Origin: an uncultured Lachnospira sp.
GTDB lineage: Bacteria > Bacillota > Clostridia > Lachnospirales > Lachnospiraceae
Direction of reading: 5' to 3'
Assembly: GCA_934359185.1 (NCBI GenBank)
Contig: CAKRLE010000004.1
Location: 173,626 to 237,625 of the forward strand
DNA: 64,000 nt
This document shows positions 1 through 8,947 of the stretch, in pieces (position 1 is the stretch's first letter; each line of letters starts with the position of its first letter). Both the position numbers and the translations under genes were made by a program. Under the pieces are notes generated by a model. That model was not told the DNA's origin and did not search any database. It was given only the letters and a program-made list of their open reading frames with translations.

Positions 1-559
1 CATGCGCCATCTTAGCAATCTCTGCAATAGGATTAACCCTTCCTAATACGTTTGATACCTGTGTTATGGCAACAATCTTAGTCTTATCTGTTATAAGCTC
101 TCTTACCTTATCAAGGTCAACACTTCCATCCTGACCGCAGTCAATGAATTTAAGCGTCGCACCAGTATTTCTACAGACCATCTGCCAAGGAAGGAGATTG
201 CTGTGGTGCTCCATGATGGACACAAGTATCTCATCACCAGCCTTGACATTCGATAATCCATAGCTGTATGCAATTAGGTTCATGCTCTCTGTTGTATTTC
301 TGGTAAATACTATCTGTCTTGCATTGGCTGCATTGATAAATTCTGCCACTGAAGCTCTGGCATTCTCATATAAATCTGTGGCCTCAACACTCAATGGATA
401 TGAGCCTCTTAAAGGATTCGCATTGTGGTTAAGATAGAAATCCATCTCCGCATCAATTACGCACTGAGGTCGCTGTGATGTCGCTGAATTATCAAAATAT
501 ATAGTTCTATCCTGCATTAACAACGGAAAATCCTTCTTGTAATCACGAATATCTGCCAT
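1..559 (-). CDS. sufS: SufS-type cysteine desulfurase, partial (3' end outside window)
   Basis: PLP-dependent cysteine desulfurase that supplies persulfide sulfur for Fe-S cluster assembly. The N-terminal 186 codons are visible. They open with a short helix and the stretch YFDNSATSQRP, continue with FTRNTTESMN, and include the family signature EHHSNLLPWQ around residue 120. The PLP lysine and catalytic cysteine lie beyond the left edge. The start at 559 sits five bases after the sufD stop, so it is the last visible gene of the suf operon. A SufU/NifU scaffold gene may follow outside the window. Class II (SufS) is preferred over IscS because of the motif form and the suf neighbours. Confidence 0.93.
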   Translation of the reverse strand, partial: MADIRDYKKDFPLLMQDRTIYFDNSATSQRPQCVIDAEMDFYLNHNANPLRGSYPLSVEATDLYENARASVAEFINAANARQIVFTRNTTESMNLIAYSYGLSNVKAGDEILVSIMEHHSNLLPWQMVCRNTGATLKFIDCGQDGSVDLDKVRELITDKTKIVAITQVSNVLGRVNPIAEIAKMAH

Positions 560-564
560 ACTCT

Positions 565-1494
565 TTAGAGCACCTCCCCTAGAGCCTTCTCAACTATCTT
601 AATTATATTATCATCACCTGTCATTCTTGAAAGATGCTCAATCGCAGCTCTCGCAAGAATGTTTTCCGCCTGCTCCTTGCCTATTCCTCTGCTTTCAAAG
701 TAGAAAAGTGTGTCCTCATCAAGTTCACCGATAGTTGCACCATGATTGCCGACTACATTCTCCTCTGCACAAAGAATAAGCGGAATTGTCTTGTTAACCA
801 CATCATCACCAAGCATAAGAACAGTCTCCTGCTCATTACCTACTGAATCACTGCAGCCTCTCTTAAAATCAATTGTTCCCTTAAATGTCTTGGCTGCTGC
901 ATCTCTTAATGCACCATTGGCATTAATCTCACTCTCAGTCTTCTTACCTGTGTGATTAGCAAATACATTAATATCAATCTTTTGCTTATTCTGTCCAAGA
1001 TAACCAATATCAGCCTTTAAGCTGCTGCATTCTCCTGCAAGGTTAACTGTGCTGTCCGAATATACGTCACCGAGTCCTAAGAATATCTGTATAAGTTCAA
1101 CTCTTGCATTCTTGCCGCAATCAGCCTTGACCTCATTATATAAAAGGGAAGACTCCTTTGTGTACTGAACCTGTACAAGACGGATAAGTGCATTTTCTTT
1201 AAGTTCCATCTGTGTTCTTACTGCAAGATTCTTATCTGCTGAGTAATCCATATATACTGTAATCTCACTGTTCTTAGGTGCGACAATCTTAACATCCTTA
1301 GTACTGTATTCACCCTTGCCTTTAACACTGATTCTTACAGGTTCTTTCTTAGTTCTGGCACCTGCCTTATACTCCTCATCTGGAAGAAATGTAGTCTTTG
1401 CAAGGTCCCAGTCTATCTTAGCATCGTTAACTCCAAGCCAGTACCATGTCTTGGCTGGAAGTCTGTTAATGATTAATTTATCGTTATTTTCCAT
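565..1494 (-). CDS. sufD: SufD, Fe-S cluster assembly scaffold subunit
   Basis: SufBD-family protein of 309 residues that pairs with SufB and the ATPase SufC in the cytosolic SufBCD scaffold. The C-terminal half carries the conserved core, including NHGATIGELDEDTLFYFESRG near residues 250-270, with the His and acidic residues typical of SufD. It is much shorter than proteobacterial SufD (about 420 residues), as is common in Clostridia: the N-terminal helical part is reduced. Only one base separates it from the sufB stop, and sufS follows after five bases, so the genes should be translationally coupled. Confidence 0.93.
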   Translation of the reverse strand: MENNDKLIINRLPAKTWYWLGVNDAKIDWDLAKTTFLPDEEYKAGARTKKEPVRISVKGKGEYSTKDVKIVAPKNSEITVYMDYSADKNLAVRTQMELKENALIRLVQVQYTKESSLLYNEVKADCGKNARVELIQIFLGLGDVYSDSTVNLAGECSSLKADIGYLGQNKQKIDINVFANHTGKKTESEINANGALRDAAAKTFKGTIDFKRGCSDSVGNEQETVLMLGDDVVNKTIPLILCAEENVVGNHGATIGELDEDTLFYFESRGIGKEQAENILARAAIEHLSRMTGDDNIIKIVEKALGEVL

Positions 1495-1495
1495 A

Positions 1496-2902
1496 CTAGC
1501 CTATACTTCCTTTCATCTCAAGACGGATAAGATTATTCATCTCAACTGCATATTCAAGTGGAAGCTCCTTAGATACATTATCTGCAAATCCACTTACAAT
1601 AAGCGCTCTGGCATCTTCCTCGCTCATGCCTCTTGACATGAGATAGAATACAGCATCATCACTGATACTTCCTATCTTAGCCTCATGTCCGATTGCCGCG
1701 TCCTTAGTACGGATATCCATAGCTGGAATTGTATCTGAACGCGACTCAGAATCAAGCATAAGTGACTGACAGGAAACAGCAGATTTAGCATTAGCTGCAC
1801 CCTTCTGTACAACAACGCTGCTTCTGAATGTGCTTATACCGCCGCTCTTGCTTATTGAACGTGTATTCATATATGAAGTTGTATCAGGTGCGCAGTGGAC
1901 AACCTTAGCTCCTGTATCAAGATTCTGTCCTGCTCCGGCAAATGTCACACCTGTAAATTCCATCTTTGAACCTTTACCTTTAAGAATACTCATAGGGTAA
2001 AGATATCCAACGTGTGAGCCAAATGAGCCAGATACCCACTCAACTGTACCACCCTCTTCAACGATTGCACGTTTAGTATTAAGGTTGTACATATTCTTAG
2101 ACCAGTTCTCAATTGTAGAATATCTAAGCTTTGCATTCTTCTTGACAAAAAGCTCTACACAGCCTGCATGAAGATTGGCTACGTTATATTTAGGTGCCGA
2201 ACATCCTTCTATGAAATGAAGGCTTGCTCCCTCGTCAACTATAATAAGTGTATGCTCGAACTGTCCTGCTCCCTTTGCATTAAGTCTGAAATATGACTGG
2301 AGTGGTATAGATACCTGCACTCCCTTTGGTACATATACAAATGAACCACCTGACCATACTGCTCCATGAAGTGCAGCAAACTTATGGTCTCCTGGTGTTA
2401 CAAGCTTCATGAAATACTCATGCACCATATCTGCATACTCACCCTTTAATGCGCTCTCCATATCTGTGTATACAACACCCTGCTCAGCTACTTCATCCTT
2501 AACATTGTGGTATACAAGCTCTGAGTCGTACTGTGCACCAACTCCGGCAAGTGATTTTCTCTCTGCCTGTGGAATACCAAGTCTTTCAAATGTCTCCTTA
2601 ATATCTTCTGGAACGTCTTTCCAGTCACCTTGCATCTTAGTATTAGGTCTTACATATGTTGCGATATGATCCATATCAAGACCTTCGATTGATGGACCCC
2701 AGTCTGGAACCTGAAGTTCATTATATATATCAAGAGCTTTAAGTCTGAACTCTGTCATCCACGCAGGGTCATTCTTCTCTTCTGAAATTTTTCTTACAAT
2801 ATCAGCTGTAAGACCTTCATTAATTCTATAGGCATCATTTTCAACATCCTTGATGTCGTAGATACTTCTGTCTATATCCTCTACATGACTCTTTTCTTTC
2901 AT
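1496..2902 (-). CDS. sufB: SufB, Fe-S cluster assembly scaffold subunit
   Basis: Full-length SufB of 468 residues, the scaffold on which SufBCD builds Fe-S clusters. It shows GGSFVYVPKGV, the central IEGCSAPKYN/NLHAGCVEL segment with the conserved cysteines, and a C-terminal AIGHEAKIGSISDDAVFYLMSRGM motif that includes the SufC-contacting region. The start codon overlaps the sufC stop (TAATG), which fixes the start and implies coupled translation. Family membership is clear. Nothing unusual was seen in length or motifs. Confidence 0.96.
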   Translation of the reverse strand: MKEKSHVEDIDRSIYDIKDVENDAYRINEGLTADIVRKISEEKNDPAWMTEFRLKALDIYNELQVPDWGPSIEGLDMDHIATYVRPNTKMQGDWKDVPEDIKETFERLGIPQAERKSLAGVGAQYDSELVYHNVKDEVAEQGVVYTDMESALKGEYADMVHEYFMKLVTPGDHKFAALHGAVWSGGSFVYVPKGVQVSIPLQSYFRLNAKGAGQFEHTLIIVDEGASLHFIEGCSAPKYNVANLHAGCVELFVKKNAKLRYSTIENWSKNMYNLNTKRAIVEEGGTVEWVSGSFGSHVGYLYPMSILKGKGSKMEFTGVTFAGAGQNLDTGAKVVHCAPDTTSYMNTRSISKSGGISTFRSSVVVQKGAANAKSAVSCQSLMLDSESRSDTIPAMDIRTKDAAIGHEAKIGSISDDAVFYLMSRGMSEEDARALIVSGFADNVSKELPLEYAVEMNNLIRLEMKGSIG

Positions 2903-3642
2903 TATGCTTCTCCCTTGAATCCCTTCTCATTGATTGTCTCAACTAATGATGCATCACCATTCTTAACAATCTTTCCTTCTTCCATAACATGTGTAACATC
3001 AACATCAAGTGACTCTAAAATTCTTGTGCTGTGTGTGATTATAAGAAGGCTTCCTTTACACTTTTCTTTATAAATGCTTATTCCCTTAGATACTGTTCTT
3101 ACTGCATCCACATCAAGTCCTGAATCTGTCTCATCAAGAATAGCAAGTGATGGTTCTAACATAAGCATCTGTAAAATCTCAGCTTTCTTCTTTTCACCAC
3201 CTGAAAATCCAACATTCAAATCTCTCTCCGCATATGAAGCATCCATTGAGAGAAGCTCCATTGTCTCTGCAAGCTTTTTCTTGAAATCAAAGAGACGGAT
3301 TCTCTTGCCTGTCTTCTGCTCAAGTGCGCTTCTTATGAATGCACTTAATGTTACTCCTGGAACCTCTAATGGATTCTGGAATGATAAGAATATTCCTTTC
3401 TTAGCTCTCTCATTAACTGGCATCTCTGTAATATCTTCGCCATTAAATACGATCTTACCGGATGTAACTGTATATCCCGGATTACCTGTGATGGCATAGC
3501 CAAGTGTTGACTTACCTGTTCCATTAGGTCCCATAAGTACGTGTGTCTCATCTGCTCCTATTGTAAGGTCTACTCCGTGAAGTATCTCCTTCTCTCCTGC
3601 ATTAACATGCAGATTCTTAACCTCTAATATATTCTTAGACAT
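2902..3642 (-). CDS. sufC: SufC, Fe-S assembly ABC-type ATPase
   Basis: Soluble ABC ATPase of 246 residues that drives conformational change in SufBD. Walker A is GPNGTGKST, the signature is the SufC-type FSGGEKKKAEILQ, Walker B is LAILDETDSGLD, and the H-loop is ITHS. The reading frame extends 12 codons further upstream, but the start at 3642 is chosen because GGAGG lies six bases before that ATG. The gene follows the iscR-like regulator by 53 bases and overlaps sufB by one base. Confidence 0.95.
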   Translation of the reverse strand: MSKNILEVKNLHVNAGEKEILHGVDLTIGADETHVLMGPNGTGKSTLGYAITGNPGYTVTSGKIVFNGEDITEMPVNERAKKGIFLSFQNPLEVPGVTLSAFIRSALEQKTGKRIRLFDFKKKLAETMELLSMDASYAERDLNVGFSGGEKKKAEILQMLMLEPSLAILDETDSGLDVDAVRTVSKGISIYKEKCKGSLLIITHSTRILESLDVDVTHVMEEGKIVKNGDASLVETINEKGFKGEA

Positions 3643-3695
3643 ATATCCTCCAATCCGTGTGGCTCTGTACTTGTCCACATTTTTTAATTATATTT

Positions 3696-4124
3696 TTAAT
3701 GAGTGCAGCTCTGTCCTTTTCCCTGAATTACCAGATCTGCTAATGTATGACTGTCAAGATACTCGTTAATAATATCGCCAAGTCCCTGCCAGAACGGCAG
3801 TGTATAACAATCATCTGTTATATCGCATTTTTTCGTATCAGTACATAGACAGGCTACCGGTGCAAGACTTCCTTCTGTAAGTCTTAGAATATCACCGACT
3901 TTGTACTGTTCCGGTGCTTTGATAAGGCGATATCCACCACCCTTACCGCTGGCACTCTCAACCATGTGTCCCTTAGAAAGTATTGTCATAATGCTCTCTA
4001 AATATTTCAGGGAAATTCCCTGTCTGTCCGTGATTTCTTTCAAGGGAATAAACTCACCTGTATTATGCTCTGCCATATCTGCCATCACTCTGAGCGCATA
4101 TCTGCCCTTAGTGGAAATCATCAT
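3696..4124 (-). CDS. iscR: Rrf2/IscR-family Fe-S regulator
   Basis: Rrf2-family winged-helix regulator of 142 residues. The HTH lies in residues 1-70, with the wing motif GKGGGYRL at 60-67. Cysteines at 92, 94, 100 and 106 include the C-x5-C-x5-C spacing (94, 100, 106) of the IscR [2Fe-2S] ligands, so it probably senses cellular Fe-S supply and controls the suf genes behind it. Two consecutive ATGs occur. The first, at 4124, follows an AGGAGG by about nine bases. It is the first gene of the suf operon, so autoregulation is expected. The symbol is by analogy with IscR; the name SufR-like would be equally fair. Confidence 0.85.
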   Translation of the reverse strand: MMISTKGRYALRVMADMAEHNTGEFIPLKEITDRQGISLKYLESIMTILSKGHMVESASGKGGGYRLIKAPEQYKVGDILRLTEGSLAPVACLCTDTKKCDITDDCYTLPFWQGLGDIINEYLDSHTLADLVIQGKGQSCTH

Positions 4125-4157
4125 AGGCCTTCCCTCCTTGTCAATCTGACTTATTGC

Positions 4158-4192
4158 ATTGTATTACCCATTCACCTACTATGTCAATAGGT
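4158..4192 (-). promoter_or_regulatory. suf operon promoter with dyad operator
   Basis: On the minus strand a -35 TTGACA (4182-4187) and a -10 TACAAT (4158-4163) are 18 bases apart, just upstream of the iscR-like gene. An inverted repeat ACCTA-N9-TAGGT (4174-4192) covers the -35 box. That is where a repressor of the Rrf2 family would act, so it is a likely autoregulatory site (inference). Confidence 0.7.
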
Positions 4193-4210
4193 AATTAGCA
4201 TTCTTTAGTT

Positions 4211-4236
4211 AAAAAATGGGATGGCATCGCCACCCC
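4211..4236 (-). terminator. Intrinsic terminator after the Gfo/Idh/MocA gene
   Basis: On the minus strand a GC-rich eight-pair stem (GGGGTGGC/GCCATCCC with one G-U pair and a three-base loop, 4218-4236) runs into ATTTTTT. It ends the oxidoreductase transcript before the suf promoter. A second small hairpin lies between it and the stop codon. Confidence 0.85.
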
Positions 4237-4267
4237 ATCATGTCAGGCATTCCTGATGCCATGGCAT

Positions 4268-5398
4268 TTACTCTTTCGCTATAAGTTCATCCATAAGTCT
4301 CTTATATTCACAGGCATCTATAGGAAGTTCAACCGGCATCCTCCTGCATGCAGAATAATATGCCCCTGCACATAACATAAGAGAATTAATTCCTTCGGCT
4401 CCTTTTGCTGCAAGATACTCATCATTATGCTCCAGTGATGCCTTGGCAAATCTTTCAAGAAGTTCAGCATATGGCTCTGGAGATTTGCCAAACTCTGTTG
4501 TCTCTTCTGTATAATTCATGTTCTCCCTTGAATTAACATTTTCAGTTCTTATATATTCCTCTACATCCTGATGCCTTGTTATTGTTAATCTGTTATCTTC
4601 AAGAAGTATTCTTGCCTTAGTTCCTATAATTTCCATTCTTTCTTCATGACATGCCTCACCTGTTGATAATATAAATGTTGCAGTCATTCCATTATCGTAA
4701 TCCATAACCAGCGTATCTTCATCATCTACTGCAAAATCGTTATATTTGCCAAATGGAATTAATGCGTACATTCTCTGAGGCATCCCAAATAAATACTGGA
4801 ACATATCAAGAATATGCTGTCCCTGATTAATAAGTGCTCCACCACCTTCTCCTGCAAAGCTGCTTCTCCATGCGCCTGACTTATGATAATACGATGTCCT
4901 CAAATATCTTGAATTAATAAGGTTTACACGCTTTAAGCTTCCTAATTCACCATTGTCGATTAAACTCTTAATCTTCATATACTTAGGATATAATCTCTGG
5001 TGAAATACCATTCCATATATTCTGTCGTTTTTCTTTGCCGATTCATTCATAGAATATGCCTCGCCTATATCAGACGCTGCAGGCTTGTCACACAATACAT
5101 CCTTCCCTGCTTCAAATGCCTTTATTGTAAGTTCCGCATGTGTTTTATGTGGAGTTGCTATAATAACAGCATCATACAATTCAGGATTCATAAACATCTC
5201 ATCTGCGCTTCTGAATATTCTGACATGTTCTCCATCAACATTTACAAGCGATTCACCCCAGTCGAGAAGTTCGTCTTTCCGTATCACCACCGCTGTCAGT
5301 TTCATATTGCAAACCTCTCCTGAAGCTATCATCCCGGCATATTTTTTACCCATGTTGCCCACACCTATAAGAGCTGCTCTTAGTACTTTATTCTGCAT
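4268..5398 (-). CDS. Gfo/Idh/MocA-family NAD(P)-dependent oxidoreductase
   Basis: Sugar or inositol dehydrogenase-like enzyme of 376 residues. The N-terminal Rossmann fold has ALIGVGNMGKKYA at residues 9-21, and the family motif appears as CDKPAA, with the catalytic lysine, near residue 97. The second domain has GGGALINQGQHILDMFQYLFG, which includes the conserved D-x3-H-type dyad region. The substrate cannot be read from sequence. The neighbouring sugar-acid operon suggests a sugar, sugar acid or cyclitol. The gene is monocistronic: its own terminator lies downstream and a palindrome lies in its promoter region. The start at 5398 has GGAGG ten bases upstream. Confidence 0.85.
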   Translation of the reverse strand: MQNKVLRAALIGVGNMGKKYAGMIASGEVCNMKLTAVVIRKDELLDWGESLVNVDGEHVRIFRSADEMFMNPELYDAVIIATPHKTHAELTIKAFEAGKDVLCDKPAASDIGEAYSMNESAKKNDRIYGMVFHQRLYPKYMKIKSLIDNGELGSLKRVNLINSRYLRTSYYHKSGAWRSSFAGEGGGALINQGQHILDMFQYLFGMPQRMYALIPFGKYNDFAVDDEDTLVMDYDNGMTATFILSTGEACHEERMEIIGTKARILLEDNRLTITRHQDVEEYIRTENVNSRENMNYTEETTEFGKSPEPYAELLERFAKASLEHNDEYLAAKGAEGINSLMLCAGAYYSACRRMPVELPIDACEYKRLMDELIAKE

Positions 5399-5452
5399 AT
5401 TACAGCCTCCTCACTCATTAACTTTCTACACACATCAAATATTACATAGCAA

Positions 5453-5467
5453 CTATAATTATTATAG
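5453..5467. promoter_or_regulatory. PerR/Fur-box-like perfect palindrome upstream of the oxidoreductase gene
   Basis: CTATAATTATTATAG is a perfect 7-1-7 palindrome. It differs from the Bacillus PerR consensus TTATAATNATTATAA only at the two outer bases. On the minus strand it contains a TATAAT that could be the -10 box of the gene starting at 5398. A PerR-like gene is present at 32107-32511. The link is an inference. Confidence 0.5.
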
Positions 5468-5531
5468 CAATTCTATGATATAACTTATACTGAAATAATA
5501 TTTGAATGTATGCATTTCACATAATTAATAA

Positions 5532-7283
5532 CTAACTATCATATTCCAGATAAGCGCCCTTCATAGGGCTTGCCGCAAGTTCACTAAATAATCTCAGCAC
5601 GCCTTTCTTATACTTTCTCTCTTTTGGCTTCCATGCAGTCTTTCTTTCTGCAAGAATCTTATCAATCTCTTCTGGTGACATTTTTCTGCCTGCAACACCT
5701 ACTATGTTAAGCTTCCTTTCCTCAACATCAATCTCAATAAGGTCTCCTTCTTCAACTAATGCAATAGGACCTCCATCTACAGCCTCAGGACTGCAGTGTC
5801 CAATAACAGGTCCTGTTGAGGCTCCTGAAAATCTTCCATCTGTTATAAGTGCAATGCTCTTTCCAAGTTCCTTGTCACTGCTTATTGCCTCTGATGTATA
5901 GAACATCTCTGGCATACCGCTTCCCTTAGGACCCTCATATCTTATAAATACTGCATCGCCTTTCTGCACCTTATGATGAATTACCGCATCAAGACACTCT
6001 TCCTCACTATCAAATGGTCTGGCATTAAGCACTGCTTTAAACATTTCCTTAGGACATGCTGTATGCTTAATAACAGCTCCCTCAGGTGCAAGATTACCTT
6101 TAAGAACAGCTATGCTTCCGTTCTCTCCGATAGGTTTATCATATGGTCTGATAATATCTTCTCTTGTAACACTGACATTATAACGCTTATTGAAATCATC
6201 AAGCCACTTTGCACATCTTTCATAAAATCCATTTTCCTTAAGCTCTTTAAGATTCTCACCTAAAGTCTTTCCTGTAACTGTCATTACATCAAGATGAAGA
6301 TGCTCTTTTATCTCTTCCATTATTGCTGGAACTCCTCCTGCATAATAGAATACTTCTGCAGGCCATCTTCCCGCTGGGCGGACATCAAGAAGATAATGTG
6401 CTCCTCTGTGGAGTCTGTCAAATGTATCACCTGTGATTTCAATTCCAAATTCATGTGCAAGTGCAGGAATATGAAGAAGACAGTTAGTACTTCCTGATAT
6501 TGCTGCATGTACAAGAATTGCATTTTCAAAGCTCTTTAACGTAACTATATCTGATGGTTTCATATTCTTCATCTTTGCAAGTCTTACTGACTGTCTTCCG
6601 GCTTCTCTTGCATATTTAAGAAGATCTGGACTCGTAGCCGGCATAAGGGCACTTCCAGGCAAAGCTAATCCAAGTGCTTCTGCCATAATCTGCATTGTTG
6701 ATGCTGTTCCAATAAATGAGCATGCTCCACAGCTTGGACATGCGTTACACTTCGCCCAGTCAAGCTTCTCCTCATCTATCTCGCCTCTCTCATACTGTGC
6801 ACTATACATTCCAAGCTGCTCAAGAGTAAGCATCTCTGGTCCAGCATTCATAGTACCGCCTGGAACTACAACAGAAGGAATATTTACCCTTGCCAGTCCC
6901 ATAAGGTTACCTGGCACACCCTTATCACAGCTTGAAAGATAAACTCCGGCGTCAAATGGTGTTGCATTTGCGTGTATCTCTATCATATTAGCTATCATCT
7001 CTCTGCTTGCAAGACTGTAATTAATTCCATCTGTACCCTGGCTTTCACCATCGCAAATATCTGTACAATAATATCTTGCTCCAAATCCGCCTTCTTCTGC
7101 TACACCTTTACGCACCTCCTCTACAAGGATATTAATGTGTCCACTTCCAGGATGACTGTCACCATATGTACTCTCCACCATGACCTGCACTTTTCCAAGG
7201 TCTTCTTTTGTCCAGCCTGTGCCTATTCTTAAAGGATCTAATTCTGGAGCTAATTTTCTCATTTCCTGACTTACTAAACACAT
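5532..7283 (-). CDS. IlvD/Edd-family Fe-S dehydratase, probably a sugar-acid (aldonate) dehydratase
   Basis: Dehydratase of 583 residues. It has CDKGVPGNLMGLAR (the ILVD_EDD signature form) near residue 120, a cysteine-rich CNACPSCGACSF near 180, VHAAISGSTNCLLHIPA near 270, DVMTVTGKTLGENL, and the C-terminal DGRFSGASTGPVIGH. The segments around HAA..GSTN and DVMTVTG resemble the YjhG/YagF pentonate dehydratases more than biosynthetic IlvD. The operon with a GntP permease supports catabolic dehydration of a sugar acid to a 2-keto-3-deoxy product (inference). It starts 21 bases after the HPr-like gene. No aldolase or kinase for the product lies in the window. Confidence 0.82.
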   Translation of the reverse strand: MCLVSQEMRKLAPELDPLRIGTGWTKEDLGKVQVMVESTYGDSHPGSGHINILVEEVRKGVAEEGGFGARYYCTDICDGESQGTDGINYSLASREMIANMIEIHANATPFDAGVYLSSCDKGVPGNLMGLARVNIPSVVVPGGTMNAGPEMLTLEQLGMYSAQYERGEIDEEKLDWAKCNACPSCGACSFIGTASTMQIMAEALGLALPGSALMPATSPDLLKYAREAGRQSVRLAKMKNMKPSDIVTLKSFENAILVHAAISGSTNCLLHIPALAHEFGIEITGDTFDRLHRGAHYLLDVRPAGRWPAEVFYYAGGVPAIMEEIKEHLHLDVMTVTGKTLGENLKELKENGFYERCAKWLDDFNKRYNVSVTREDIIRPYDKPIGENGSIAVLKGNLAPEGAVIKHTACPKEMFKAVLNARPFDSEEECLDAVIHHKVQKGDAVFIRYEGPKGSGMPEMFYTSEAISSDKELGKSIALITDGRFSGASTGPVIGHCSPEAVDGGPIALVEEGDLIEIDVEERKLNIVGVAGRKMSPEEIDKILAERKTAWKPKERKYKKGVLRLFSELAASPMKGAYLEYDS

Positions 7284-7304
7284 AATAATTACCTGCCTTT
7301 CTTC

Positions 7305-7538
7305 TTATCTTAATAAATTCATCTGTTTTAATTTTTCATACACTTTATCTTTTTCGATGTCATCAACACACATCTCTACATTATCGAACTGCGGAAGACT
7401 GAACACACCAAGCATTGACTTGGCATCAACTAAATACTTTCCACACATAAGATCGACATCTTTATCACAGCCTTCTGCTATCTGTACCAGATGCTTAGCA
7501 TCAGTCATATTGTTTAAACATACCGGTATTCTTTCCAT
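7305..7538 (-). CDS. HPr-like protein lacking the phospho-histidine (Crh-like)
   Basis: Protein of 77 residues with an HPr-type pattern. KYLVDAKSMLGVFSLP at 34-49 matches the HPr segment around regulatory Ser46 (here Ser41). The usual G-x-HARP loop with His15 is absent: the corresponding N-terminal stretch reads LNNMTDAKHLVQIA. It therefore probably cannot carry PTS phosphate. Like Bacillus Crh, it could act as a regulatory HPr paralogue phosphorylated on serine (inference). It lies between gntP (53-base gap) and the dehydratase (21-base gap) in one operon, with GGAGG seven bases before the ATG. Confidence 0.7.
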   Translation of the reverse strand: MERIPVCLNNMTDAKHLVQIAEGCDKDVDLMCGKYLVDAKSMLGVFSLPQFDNVEMCVDDIEKDKVYEKLKQMNLLR

Positions 7539-7591
7539 TCTTCAGCCTCCTGTCTTATTTATCATGTTCAGATTCTGACTTTTTTCATATT

Positions 7592-8947
7592 TTAAGCAAA
7601 TATTGAAATAACCATACTGACAACTAATGCCGTTATACCTATAACCGTTTCCATAACTGTCCACGACTTTAATGTTGTCTTCTCATCTATTTCAAGAAAT
7701 GTTCCGACAAGCCAGAATCCAGCATCATTAACATGGCTTAATGCCGTTGCTCCTCCACATATTGCACAGCACATTGCCGCTCTGTATAAAACACTTGTAG
7801 CCATAACAGCTGGCATTGTTGCCATTATTCCAGACGCCATAGTCATTGCAACCATGGAACTTCCAACTGATGCCCTTACAAGCAGTGCTATAAGAAATGC
7901 TATAAGTATAAGTGGCATTCCACTCTTCTCTAATGCAGGACCTATGATATTACCCAGACCTGAATCCTGAAGCATCCATCTTATTACGCCGCCACTCGCT
8001 ATTACAAGAAGTATCATTCCAACTGGACGTAATGAATGATCCATGATCTTCTTTAACTGTGCGCCTGAATAACCCCTTTTAACTCCAAGAAAATACATTG
8101 CAGCCAGTGTCGCTATTGTCAATGCAAGGAATGGTTTTCCTATAAATCCAAGCACATTTTTCACATTATCTGGAATTGGCATATATTTAGACACTGTGCT
8201 TACGAGTATTAAAATAAGTGGAATAAGAATCACTCCAAGCACAAGTCCAAACGAAGGCAATTCCTTGGAATCCTCTTTTATCTCTTCTACATTGACTGGC
8301 AATTTTGTAAAAATCTTATTTCCTATAAATCTTCCCCATATAACACCTGCAGCTATCATACAAATCAGTGCAGTTGGTATTCCGACCATAATCATCACAC
8401 CAAGATTAACTCCAAGTGAATCAGCTACAAGCACTGAGCCTGCTGATGGTGGTACAAATGCATATCCACTCGCAAGGCCTGCCAGAAGTGGAATGGCATA
8501 ATATAATGTTGACTTTTTTGTCTCCTTGGCAACACTAAATGCAAGAGGAATAAGTACAACTACTCCCGCCTCGAAAAATACAGTTGTTCCTATAACCAGT
8601 CCTGTGATTCCAAGCGCAATTCCTGCCTTTCTCTGACCAAGCTTTTCAATAAGTGTCTTAGCTATTCTCTGTGCGCCACCGCTTACTTCAAGGATTCCTC
8701 CAAACATTGATCCAAGACCTACCAGCAACGCTATTCCTTGAAGTGTTTTACCAACACCTTTTTCAACAGTATCTGAAATCATTGTCAACGGCATCCCTGC
8801 TCCAACGCCAATAATAATAGCAGCTATCATCATAGATATAACAGGATGAAGTTTAAACTTGATTATCAGAAATAATAGCACTATGATTCCCACCGCAGCT
8901 GCTATCAGTAGTCTTACAGGATCTGCAATAAATGCTGTCTGCTCCAT
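7592..8947 (-). CDS. GntP-family gluconate/sugar-acid permease
   Basis: Polytopic membrane protein of 451 residues with about 12-14 hydrophobic segments. It has GntP-type features: a paired glycine-rich region GLGSMFGGILEVSGGAQRIAK near residue 80, FVPPSAGSVLVADSLG near 165, and ASVGSSMVAMTMASG near 365. The family imports gluconate, idonate, glycerate and related hydroxy acids by H+ symport. It is the first gene of the operon with the HPr-like protein and dehydratase, and is divergent from a GntR/FCD regulator. GGAGG lies eight bases before the start at 8947. Confidence 0.88.
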   Translation of the reverse strand: MEQTAFIADPVRLLIAAAVGIIVLLFLIIKFKLHPVISMMIAAIIIGVGAGMPLTMISDTVEKGVGKTLQGIALLVGLGSMFGGILEVSGGAQRIAKTLIEKLGQRKAGIALGITGLVIGTTVFFEAGVVVLIPLAFSVAKETKKSTLYYAIPLLAGLASGYAFVPPSAGSVLVADSLGVNLGVMIMVGIPTALICMIAAGVIWGRFIGNKIFTKLPVNVEEIKEDSKELPSFGLVLGVILIPLILILVSTVSKYMPIPDNVKNVLGFIGKPFLALTIATLAAMYFLGVKRGYSGAQLKKIMDHSLRPVGMILLVIASGGVIRWMLQDSGLGNIIGPALEKSGMPLILIAFLIALLVRASVGSSMVAMTMASGIMATMPAVMATSVLYRAAMCCAICGGATALSHVNDAGFWLVGTFLEIDEKTTLKSWTVMETVIGITALVVSMVISIFA

